From the NCBI GenBank assembly GCA_035041965.1, contig JAPYMA010001917.1, positions 24,257-88,256 on the forward strand: a stretch of 64,000 nt of DNA, read 5' to 3'. Source of the stretch: Anisakis pegreffii. Taxonomy: Eukaryota > Nematoda > Chromadorea > Rhabditida > Anisakidae. The translations under genes were made by a program, and so were the position numbers. This document shows, one piece after another, positions 13,432 to 24,100 of the stretch. Below the pieces are notes generated by a model. That model was not told the origin of the DNA. It saw only the letters and a list, made by a program, of their open reading frames with translations, and searched no databases. The stretch's first letter is position 1. Each line of letters starts with the position of its first letter.

Positions 13432-16400
13432 ATCTAGCAGAGCATCATAAGGACAATGCTAATCACAGATCAATTACCATGCGAATGCTTCATCAATCAC
13501 TAATGATATCTGAACTATCCTATCAACAACTATTGCTTTCACATAATCTATCTTCTAATTAATCCATGTTGAAAGGCAATCAGTTATTTCAATGGCCCGG
13601 TAAACTATTGTCAATGTTGTGTCCTTCGTTATTTATTCGCAGTGCACATCTGTCTGAAATGATAACCTTCTGTTGACATTAAATAATTCTTAGCATAAAG
13701 CAAGTTTTCAATGAACTCCATCCAAATGAGTGAATCGCGAGATGAAAAACAAAAAATTTAAGCTTAGAAATATACTCCACTGAACGGCTATTTTATCTCA
13801 ACAAATATCCGCACTTTTCTACTGTACATTCATTCTTGTGTGGCAGCTGTTCAAGAATAGATTCATGGCAGTATGATTCATACAACAAATGTGCACAATC
13901 ATATCACAATCTTCAGCCGCAACCATCACAAACACGATGAAATCTTCGAAGTGAAATTCAAAGAAATTTCCTCTCTCGAACAATTTACGTGAGACTAATG
14001 TCACAACATCTAACTTCATTCGAACACAATTCAATACATCTAACTATGGGCATGAGTACAACGTTCTTTCCCAGTTCCATGAATGCAGCAGCAATAAAAT
14101 TGGATACTCTATAAGCGAGACGCTTGAAACACAGTGTAAGAACTAAAATTCGCGATGAGTTGACTGTACATTCGCAATCAACAAATATAATTCCAGAAAG
14201 GTGCTAAGTGGCACAAGCGAGGAACAAACTGTCACCGCGAATCGTAAAAGCACACTTGAAAATATGAGTCAAAATGAATAATCAGTTCGGAATGGAGAAG
14301 AAACACGGCAATAGCTACGTTGTATCTTGTTGACAATTTTATCAGTGAATTAATACCAGAAATACGAATAGTGATAATAGCAAGGATTAGACGTCCATCT
14401 AGTTCATGTTTCTGCAATCGAGGTGTGTTGAGTAATCATGCGGTTTAGATGCATGAGCATCTTGCGCGACATTTGCATCTTTTGTTGCGCGACAAATATC
14501 GACGAATTGAAATCGCTATCTTCATTAATAACGGCACACTGAAACTCTCAGTCACCTTACCGCCTCGTAGCAATAAACAATACCGATAAATAGCAACACA
14601 TTAAGATAAATAGCGACGAACAACGACAACGAACTGTAAGTAGAACAGTTGTTTCGTGTCATTCGCAGATGAACCAAAATGCATCAAAATTGTTCCAGAT
14701 TTGTGGTTTCATCAAATATTTGAACAAAATATTGGTAAGTGGTAATAATTAAACCATAGACAGTTGCACGAATACTTACATGATATTACAGCTAAGCAGA
14801 ATCATATTTAGCAACTTTATCGACGGAGCATAATAGCAGTTCAGATCGATCTGTGAGAATATCACCATCGCAAGAAGTGAACTGAATTCAAATTCGAATG
14901 ATGTATATTTTAGATGCATAAATTCGAATGATGTATAAACAATATTCGAAACATTTCTTAATCCAATCCAAGTATATGTTCAAACTAGAATCTCGTCCTT
15001 CTTAATCATTATTATGCTATTACTATTAATACTATCAATACTATTACTATTAATACTATTAGTCATGAAGATCCTTATCTCGAAGGCTCTGATAAGTCAA
15101 CCGAATGAGGTTCCTCAAGAATTCAATTCATTCGTTGGAAATGAATTTTTTAGACAATGACATTCCGATCACTTATATAAAATATAATCTCTGATTTCGG
15201 TGCATAAATAACATAATGCTGTCGAATAGGTCAATAAATGAACAATACGAAAGTGAATGGACGAATAAATAAATATCCTCGTGTGCATATGATCTAACAA
15301 GTGTGGGACATACTGGCATTCAAGTGACCATTGGTTGCAGATTACTGTAGTCCGAGTGATTATTTGAGGAGAAATTGGTTATCATAATGAAGAAGAGTGA
15401 ATGAGTTGAAACAAGTTATGCCATCGGTTTATGAGATTCATTGTGGCATGCCGTTTCTGTTATTCGTTCACGTTTTTTGATATTCTTTCTCATTAATCCA
15501 TTTTGTTGATATTGAGTAGGGTCAGATGATACCACTACGATCCAGTACATTGAGCCGCTGTAATTCGGAGGCTTGCGATGATCGAAACGAGTGAACGCAC
15601 AATCAGACACCACCGTAATTTGGAGTGGCTGGATGATCGCGGCGAGTGAACGGAGAATGTCATTGATTTGAGGAGTGACTGGTTCGTAGATGGGGCGAGT
15701 GATGGGTTGATTAGTTGTTGTGCTCTAGTAGCTTGGGGTGGAGCTAGTTATGTTGTCCTGGTGGATAGAAAGTTTAGTGGTGGTCTTGGGATGCAAATAT
15801 TCGTATGCTTGGTGGTCCTAGTGGCGTGTAGTGTGTGGTGAAAGAAGATTATTATGAAGTAGTAGTTATCAATTAGTTTTTGCAGCGAATTTGGTTGGAA
15901 TTTTACAATTTTTATGCAATGAGTTCGGTGAATCCAAAAGTTTGCGATGTGTGACGATTATCAGTGGAAATTCGGAAGATTTTGATCGGTATGTGCAGTG
16001 AGTTTGATGAATCGACGAATTTGTGAGCGCTTGATAAACATCGTAAATTTGGAACGCATTAATCAGACTGTACTACGTATTTGTGAGTTTGTTACGACGA
16101 TTGGTAATTTGGAATTGGGTTATGTAGCGAGTTTGATTGGAGTTCTTACAGCGAGCTGGATTTGTGAAGTTCGTGACAGCTTCGTTAGCAATTTGTTAAC
16201 TGTTCAAAGCGGAGTACCAGACTTGTCTTGTGAAGATGATGGGTTGTGGCACTGAAACATCCTCTTGCAATGCTCCATTTCCCAACAACTTGCTGACGAG
16301 AAGTAGAAAACGACAGTACTTTAGAGTTGTCACATTACGAGTAGTATGAAGTAGTTATGAAGTATTGGTGTGGTAGTGTTTAGTACAATATCATGAACAC

Positions 16401-16680
16401 TATCATAAATACTATCATGATCACCTACAAACTATCATGAACAGTACAACCACGAAGAACTCGGATATTGCTTAGAACAGTTCGACCAAGCAAAGGCTCT
16501 TCAGCTGGTAGTAGTTTGCAGGAATAAACTGATTTAAGTGAATTAATAATAGCTTTTTATATTATAATAGATTTCTTCACAAATTAGCATCAAACGTTTG
16601 AGGGATTAGCAACTGTTTTCGTTCAAAATGTTGTCTACATTTGAGGAAATTAATTAGTATGCACCCACGCGATATAGCAG
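13432..16680. other. Intergenic, no supported gene
   Basis: Follows the ida-1 stop. Degenerate direct repeats occur at about 15555-15700 (TAATT(C/T)GGAG...GATGATCG...GAGTGAACG). An ORF at 15998-16255 is built of related GTTTG/ATTTGTGAG words and is probably not coding. Confidence 0.4.
15011..15060. repeat. TACTATTAATAC-type short tandem repeat
   Basis: ATACTAT and TACTATTA words repeat imperfectly in a run of about 50 bp. Confidence 0.7.
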
Positions 16681-16872
16681 AATTACCTTGTCTCTATTAC
16701 TGTGGTAAAACATCAGAAACGTCGATGTGTAATTGAAGATGTTTATCATAATGAAATGCTGAATGATGATTCCAGTGTAGAAGTGAAACAGTTTCAGCGA
16801 ACGGTAACGACACCATGGAAGACGATCACCAACTTCATTCCGATACGAATAGCGTTGGAAATCAAGAAATAA
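16681..16872 (+). CDS. Possible terminal exon, unrecognised
   Basis: A GCAG acceptor at 16680 opens a phase-0 frame of 63 residues ending at TAA. It includes VVKHQKRRCVIEDVYHNEML and ends IRIALEIKK. There is no partner exon and no recognised domain. The opposite strand has an equally long open frame over the same bases, so this is weak. Confidence 0.18.
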   Translation, partial: NYLVSITVVKHQKRRCVIEDVYHNEMLNDDSSVEVKQFQRTVTTPWKTITNFIPIRIALEIKK

Positions 16873-17688
16873 ACAGAAAAGAAAATCACTCCAATAAAAT
16901 GCCCTTTGACATTCACTGTACCTGTACCCTCTCAAAAAAACTACATTCACTTGAATAATTATAAAGTTGTTTTCACAGCGTGCATAAATGGAACGAAACT
17001 TTCGCGTTTACGGAATAAACTTTGAGCATGATCACACTGCAAATGGGAGTGAAAAATCATAGAAATAAACTTGAAGAAATTTACTGCAAAATTTTTCTAT
17101 AGTTTCCGTTTCATCTCTTCTCAAGTCAGTTTGCATCCGCCGTTGTAACTTTATTGTTAGTGTTGCATTGACGTCATTTTGTAATGCACTTTCAAAACGA
17201 TTTTTCCTAAATCTTCAGCAGAACATTCGTGTATTGGTAAAGTTCATGAATGCATTCAGTGCAATTTCGCTTTGAAATTGTGATAAAATATTTATATGCA
17301 AGCATTCATCCACTAATCCGTTACAATTACATCGCAATAAAATAATCAGATATCACTCTCTACAACCTAGCAATCGATTCGACAATCTTTGCAATACCTT
17401 TAAGAAATTGTAATCGAACAACCAATCATGTCCATCTTAGAGTATTAAAAAAACGAAAATGATATTCAGCATATGATATTCGCATGCATGAAACAATAAC
17501 GATAATAATCGCAGTTAATGAGGTAAAATCAAACACAATTTCATTTCTCAATGATGACCATCGAGAATACAATAATGAATGATGTGCGCTAATATGAAAT
17601 TGACTAATACAATCGGGTATATTCATAGAGCGATCCCCGGCTTTTACTGACCAATGAACACGAAACTGACCATTACTCATAATTTCTT

Positions 17689-18266
17689 TCATTCCAGAGT
17701 TTTTTTCACATCTTTCCACTGCTTTCCTCGGTTATTCTGAAGAAGAATACTATTTTAAAACATGGACGTTCTGAAGGCGGCACAGCCAATATCACTATCC
17801 GCATAAGACCTTTAACTTCTCGGGTCATCCGACTAAAAACGAAACCCAATCTTAATTAATTCCAACCATAGACATTCCAAACGTATTTATGATCCTATTA
17901 TTTCATTCAGCTATTCACATAATACAGAATCACTTCTCGGATATTTACTTCAACTACCTTATCAAACTCGTTAAAGATCTGGCAATTACCTCTGACGCTG
18001 GCAAAATAAATTGTGCTCTCCTTACATAATTTAATTCGAGTAAAATTTTTAACATTTGTTTGGAACACAGGCTGACTCTTTGTTGACACTGAATGAGGGA
18101 CACTTCTAAAAAGATGGAAAGGACTAACCATATCCCAGTAGAAGTCCGTTCCACGATTCAGCACTAGATCGAACGTGAATGCACCGACAACGGCGGCAAG
18201 GAACAGTGTTGAGAAACGTCTCGTTACATTTCGGTACAATGCTGAAGTCATTCCACTTAAGGCCAT
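17689..18266 (-). CDS. UQCR10: Cytochrome b-c1 complex subunit 9 (UQCR10)
   Basis: Small single-pass subunit of mitochondrial complex III. Two exons on the minus strand, 18129-18266 and 17689-17736, join in phase 0 across a 392-bp intron to give 61 residues, the usual size for the family. Exon 1 encodes MALSGMTSALYRNVTRRF, a hydrophobic helix (STLFLAAVVGAFTFDLVL), then NRGTDFYWDM. Exon 2 gives NNRGKQWKDVKKTLE and a stop, matching the family's RG(A/T)D...WD and N.GK.WK.IK signatures. I chose the ATG at 18266 because it gives the family length. The frame stays open upstream but reads unlike the family there. The gene lies head-to-head with the coding segment at 18811. Confidence 0.85.
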
Positions 18267-18810
18267 TTTAATTTCGTTTGTTTGCTCTGTTACGTGGCAA
18301 AACTCTGAAATAAACGATGTGTTTAACATCGAGACCAGCAGCATTCTAAAAGTCTTAATTAACGAATATTATCTAATTTACTCGAATAATCGAGCGGTTT
18401 CCCGATTCAGCAGTTAGTCGAATTGAATACAACAATTATGAATCCAATTATACCGGACTTCAACTGCATGCCAACCCCGTTCCTACTAAAATTCGAGGGT
18501 GTGAAATTGCCGGGTCAAACCGAAAATCGTCGGATCGGATCGACATTTGCCGGGCTGGACAGGGACAGAGTAGAAATAAAATAAATGCTGTGTAAAAATG
18601 ACGGTTGCGGTAAACCTCGGTTCGGGCTCGCTTATTCCACTCCCCTTAAAATTTCTGGCCTGCACGGACTGTAATACCTTACTTATTCAGCAAACCTATC
18701 ACTTATACAACCTAAATCTTTTTAGCCGAAATCCTGACATAGAAATAAACAAAAACATGAACCGAAAACGTTGATCAGCTATCCTCCATGTGAGCTAAGG
18801 AAAAGTTCAG

Positions 18811-19185
18811 TGGAAAAGCAATCGTGTCGATTCCGACTTCTAATACAACAAATATCTCGGAACGTAACGAATTTCTGATAGAGGTTACTTCTTTTGCTGA
18901 CACTTTCAATTGGCAAGTAACTCCTATTCTTATAAATCAGGACTGGCTGAGCGATGATATCAGTCCCAGTTCTTCATCTGCTTCTGAGCGCAGGTACACT
19001 AGAAAAAAGATATGCAACTAAAGTCGAGTTTTGGTCAGTGAAATCAAAATTTTTTGCTCTCGGAGAACTTGTTCATGAAGGTTTTCCCTTCCAGATTCAC
19101 ACTTTTCACGGCCATTCACGTAACACAAACGGGTCAAGAGACACATTTGCATGTCGTTTTACCACAAAAAAACGCACATGTCTAG
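18811..19185 (+). CDS. Unrecognised protein, C-terminal two exons
   Basis: Two exons, 18811-18993 and 19095-19185, join across a 101-bp intron with matching phase 2. They have a GTTCAG acceptor, a CAG/GTACAC junction and a CCTTCCAG acceptor. The product is a 90-residue tail beginning GKAIVSIPTSN and ending LHVVLPQKNAHV. It has alternating hydrophobic strands (FLIEVTSFADTF, LFTAIHVTQTG) and a serine-rich linker, so it is probably a beta-sandwich end. Short open stretches upstream (18438-18581 from an ATG, and 18607-18776) may be earlier exons, but their phases do not join cleanly. The spacing of strands faintly recalls the C-terminal region of dynactin p62 (DCTN4). That is recollection only and I do not rely on it. 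Confidence 0.4.
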
Positions 19186-19657
19186 ATTTATACGTCTCGG
19201 ATATTCGACGTATTCAGTTGTAAAAGAGAGCAAATGAGTTACGAAATGATAATGTCAAACCAATGGCTAACTGCCAAACCTAAAAGTCCATCTGCTGAGC
19301 CATTAATTTCTATGAATAAGGCGGATAAGGAATTGTGTTGAATACATATAATCATTTCATTTGTTTGGTATTTTTAGTTATTCGATGCGTATATTAACGT
19401 TGTTTTTCGTTGCATTTTAGCTCTATCATTCATGCCCGAAAAATGCGAGCAGGATGAGTGACTTTCTTTTGAGATGTTGTCGTTGTTAGAATGTAATGAT
19501 TCGATCATTTTCGGTCAAAAATTTGTGCGTTTCATTAGCATTTGATTCTTTGATTTAGTGCTTCGTTGACGGCGACGAATATTGTTGCATTTCGTATAAA
19601 TTCTTATCGAAACGATGCCAAAGGAGTGATGGTGAATCGAAAAAAATTTCAGGAAAT

Positions 19658-20488
19658 ATGGTGAATCCAAAGGGTATAAGGCGCGGTACGCGTTATATGT
19701 TCGCTCGTGACTTCCGTAAGCACGGAGTAGAGCCACTGTCAACATTCTATCGAGTTTATAGACGCGGTGATATTGTTGATATCAAGGGCAATGGTGCATT
19801 CCAAAAGGGTATGCCATTCAAAGTCTATCACGGCCGGACTGGACGTGTTTTCAACGTTACGAAACATGCAGTTGGTGTTGTTGTTAACAAACGTGTTCGG
19901 TTAGTTTTGTCATCACTCTTCGGATGTGCTTTTGTCCGGTCGCCATTCATTTTCCTCACGAATCACCGTCTAAATTACCGAAATATACCCAACCACTGCC
20001 GTTTGCCATTTCATTACTATGTTTCTCTTGTTGCACTCAAATGCAGCAGTTCGAAATCTGGTGGCATTTTAAAACCATTACTATTTTCTTGTAATTTGCA
20101 GTAATCGTATCATATCGAAGCACCTGAATGTCCGAGTGGAGCATATCAGGCCGTCAAAGTGTCGTCAAGACTTTTTGAATCGAGTCAAAGAAAATGAGGC
20201 GAAAAAGAAGCATGCCAAGGAAACTGGTGAACGCGTGCCAATTGCACGTATGGTAAGTAGTAGCTTCAATTTTGACGGTCATTTGCCCCTTACCATTCCA
20301 TTTCCCCTTACCACGTTATTTGATGTGTCACTGAAATAGATATATTGTTCTATATGATATTGGTCATACGTAACGAAAGTGCTTATACTAACTTTCAGCC
20401 GAAAGAACCACGTAAAGCTCATTTGGTGAAGACGAAAGGAAATGAACCTAAATTGTTACGTCCTGTTCGTTTTGAAATTGTTGCGTGA
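19658..20488 (+). CDS. rpl-21: 60S ribosomal protein L21 (eL21)
   Basis: Component of the large ribosomal subunit. Coding exons 19658-19899, 20102-20252 and 20399-20488 (TGA) give 160 residues, the standard eL21 length. It begins [38 protein letters not shown] and [12 protein letters not shown] are the conserved core, then VNKRV is split in phase 2 and continues to [19 protein letters not shown]. The last exon starts [10 protein letters not shown] and ends FEIVA. A TTTCAG lies only 6 bases upstream of the ATG. That suggests either a 5'-UTR intron or a spliced-leader trans-splice acceptor, both common for nematode ribosomal protein genes. The first-exon donor (G/GTTAGT) lies where the reading would otherwise run into unrelated sequence. 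Confidence 0.95.
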
Positions 20489-20599
20489 GAAGTGAATGAT
20501 TGAATGGATGAAGATTGATTTGGAGAGGTGGTTATCTATTCGATTTGTTGTTTTGTAATTTTATCGTTGTTATTGATGTTGCTTCGTTTTTGCAAACTG

Positions 20600-20605
20600 A
20601 ATAAA
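20600..20605 (+). terminator. Poly(A) signal of rpl-21
   Basis: An AATAAA hexamer lies 112 bp after the rpl-21 stop, in a T-rich 3' flank. It is the first canonical hexamer downstream of the gene. Confidence 0.55.
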
Positions 20606-21114
20606 CCACAACACTCGTTGATTGTTTTATTGACGTTACATCTTCATTTGCATGCAAATATCATAAAATCATTTATGTAATAACTCATGAAATAACAATT
20701 AATTCAATCGTAATAGTCATTCAATCCATTTTTGATGCGCACTCACTTCACTTGGTAACCTAATGACTGTTTTTATCACTTACCAATAAGTCTGAAATTG
20801 GTATTAATTAGACATCAAAAACAGCTGTAAGAAATGGCTTAGTGTCATGCCCGTGGCATTATTTAATAGCCGAGCGGTTTGCATGTTCTCGGATTAAGTA
20901 AATTTTCGTTTGCGTCTCAATTGAGCATAATCCATATCATATCTGTCCAAATACATACCCAGTTTCACAAATGTTTTTAACAAAAATCAAGTGATTTTTT
21001 GAAGATAAATGATTATCTGTGATAAAAGCATCTACTTCAAGTTGTAGTTCTCGTCATGCTCGTCATTAAATTCATAGAAGTCATTAAAACCTATTGTTTT
21101 TACAGAGTATCTCA

Positions 21115-24100
21115 TTAGAATTTGCTTCTTAGTAATGGTTCAGGAGGAGTAACACCAACTGGTTCGAAACATTGCTTTTGCTTGAATATCTCGTCGTTGT
21201 TGAGTCCGGCAAGGGTCTGCAAAACAAGTGTTCATTCTTTGAGCTCATCTACACGCTAGTTCGCGCAATCGAAGAGTTTCAACTTTGGTCTTATTTTACG
21301 TCCTTAAGTATACTTCAGTGGAATACGAACCTGATAATTAGGATCATATGTCCCCGCAATAGCTTTACCAGGTGGTGGTTTAAAATCTGGTGGCCTTGGC
21401 CCGGCATTCTTCACTTTAAATATATCGTTGTTGTTGAGGCCAGCGAGTGTCTGAAAATTATATCAACGTTGAGCACGATGATATGGCTGATAGTGGGGTG
21501 CCGAACTCGAAGATATGAATGCATTTTTCTTTCGTCCCTCGCATCGTTACCTTTCCAGAAATAGCTTCAACTACACAAGCAGCCTGTACATTGTAACTTA
21601 TTCAGCCTTGGTTGTATTTTTATGGTCTTCAACTACCGGATCCGAGTCTTCACGGACCTAATGTTGTCGGTATCATAATCAGTGATACAATTACAGAGCA
21701 ACCTCAAAGAAAAAAATAACCTGATAATTTGGATCGAACGTCCCCACCATTCCCCCAACACGAGGTGCTTTTGGTGCATTTTCGGCGGGGATGTCTTTCT
21801 TTTTAAATATCGCGTCATTATCCAAACCAACTAATGTCTGCAATCAACCCATCGTCTTTTGGTATCAACTTTGAAAAAAAAAACTGCGAAGAACTTCGAA
21901 ACATCCACAGTAATAATTTTCACAGCTGGTGCCTTTGGTCCTAAACTTTCTGGTGGTGCTTTTTGCTTTAATACATCACCATTGTCCAAACTAGCGAGTG
22001 TCATTAGTTATTACTTCCAGTTTGTGGAAATCAGTCAAATATTCATACTGAACTACTACCAGCGATCAAAAAATGGAAATATTGGATATGATTAAGCCCA
22101 TAGACATAGCCGAAGGGGGACGCAGTGAGCTTGCCCCCCCCCCCTCCAGGCTATTCCCTCTGGAAAAAGTCTGGCTCTATCGAGCTAATCGACACATAGC
22201 GAACGGAAAGTGTGAATATCATTGTTGTTGATATTATTACCGATGTTTTCATTATCATCGTTCTTAATATTAAGTAGTAACCTGATAATTTGGATCGAAC
22301 GTCCCCACCATTCCCCCAACACGAGGTGCTTTTGGTACATTTTCGGCGGGGATGTCTTTCTTTTTAAATATCGCGTCATTATCCAAACCAACTAATGTCT
22401 GCAATCAACCCATCGTCTTTTGGTATCAAATTTGAAAAAAAAAACTGCGAAGAACTTCGAAACATCCACAGTAATAATTTTCACAGCTGCTGCTCTTGGT
22501 CCTAAACTTTCTGGTGGTACTTTCTGTTTGAATATATCATTGTCCAAACCGGCGAGTGTCTGTAGTTATCACTTCCAGTTTGTGAATATCAGTCAAACAT
22601 TCGTACAGAACTACAAAAAATTCTGGCTATGTCGAGCTGATCGACACGTACTGAACGGAAACTGTGAACATACTATTACCGATGTCTTCATTATCATCCT
22701 TCTTAATATGAAGTAGTAACCTGATAATTTGGATCGAACGTCCCCACCATTCCCCCAACACGAGGTGCTTTTGGTGCCTTTTCGGCGGGGATGTCTTTCT
22801 TTTTAAATATCGCGTCATTATCCAAACCAACCAGCGTCTGCAATTAACCCAAGTACTTTTGGTACCAAATTTGGAAAAAAACGTGAAAAACTTCGAAACA
22901 TGCAGTAATAATTTTCACAGCTGCTGCTCTTGGTCCTAAATTTTCTGGTGGTGCTTTCTGTTTGAACATATTATCGTCCAAACCAGCGATTATCATTAGT
23001 TATCACTTCTAGTTTGTGAATATCAGTCAAACATTCATATCAGTCAAACATTGAAATACTACCAATGATCGAAAAATACAAATATCGGATATGATTAAGC
23101 TCACAGACATAGCCGAAGGGGGACGCAGTGAGCTTTCCCTCCCCCGGTTATTCCATCTGTGGAGTGGAAGAAACGGGAAAAACAAGAGGGAGTGCGAGGT
23201 GAAACGAATGGAGAAGGGAGAACGAAGTGGAAAACAGAAAAGGGGAAAGGACAAATGATGGGAAGAAGAGAGGAAGAACGAACGCAAAAAAAAATTCATC
23301 CCAAAATTCGGTGTTTTTTGGAATGAGACCATTTTGCGTTTCGTAACTGGAAAACAGTCTGGTTATGTGGAGCTGATCGACACATAGCGAACGGAAATTG
23401 TGAACATCATTGTTGTTGATACTATTAGCGATGTCTTCATTATCATCGTTCTTAATATTAAGTAATAACCTGATAATTCGGATCGAACGTTCCCACCATT
23501 CCCCCAACACGAGGTGCTTTTGGTGCCTTATCGGCGGGCATGTCCTTCTTCTGAAATAACGCATCATTATCCAAACCAACCAAACCAATGTCTGCAATCA
23601 ACCCATCTTCTTTTGCTACCAAATTTGGAAGAGAAACTGTGAAGAACTTCGAAACACCCACAACAATAATTTTTTCTGCTGTAGCATAGTCGTCAAAAAC
23701 TCTTTAATGCCACAAGATCATACTTTGTGAACAAGCAGCAAATTCCTGTTCAATACCACAACTTAGCAGTTATGTTCTTACTTAGCAGTTCTTTCTCAGT
23801 TATGTTCGTTTTGTTCTTAATTCTTATTATCCTGATTGGTGATTTGAGTTCATTATTGGTTACAGTGAACAACAGCGGTTTATCATTTCACAAACTTCTG
23901 AAGGTGTTCATGCGTCGGTAGTACAATTCTCATGAGATACTATAAATGCTGTTGTTTTAAAGTTGATCGTGATAATTCCGATCAAAAGTTGCTGTAGTGC
24001 CCACGCTGTTTGCCTGATTGGCTGCCCAATCGATGCTTTACGTTTTTCGCCTGCTCCATCTTTTTTAATAGATATCTCACCAATAATGAGACCAACCAAT

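Noticed and set aside
15998..16255. 85-codon ORF
   Set aside because: It is built from degenerate repeats of GTTTG and ATTTGTGAG words, with no recognisable protein features.
22185..22391. Repeated minus-strand ORFs beginning MVWIMTRYLKRKTSPP
   Set aside because: They are the wrong frame of the tandem repeat exon. The correct frame gives the TLVGLDNDAIF unit bounded by splice sites.
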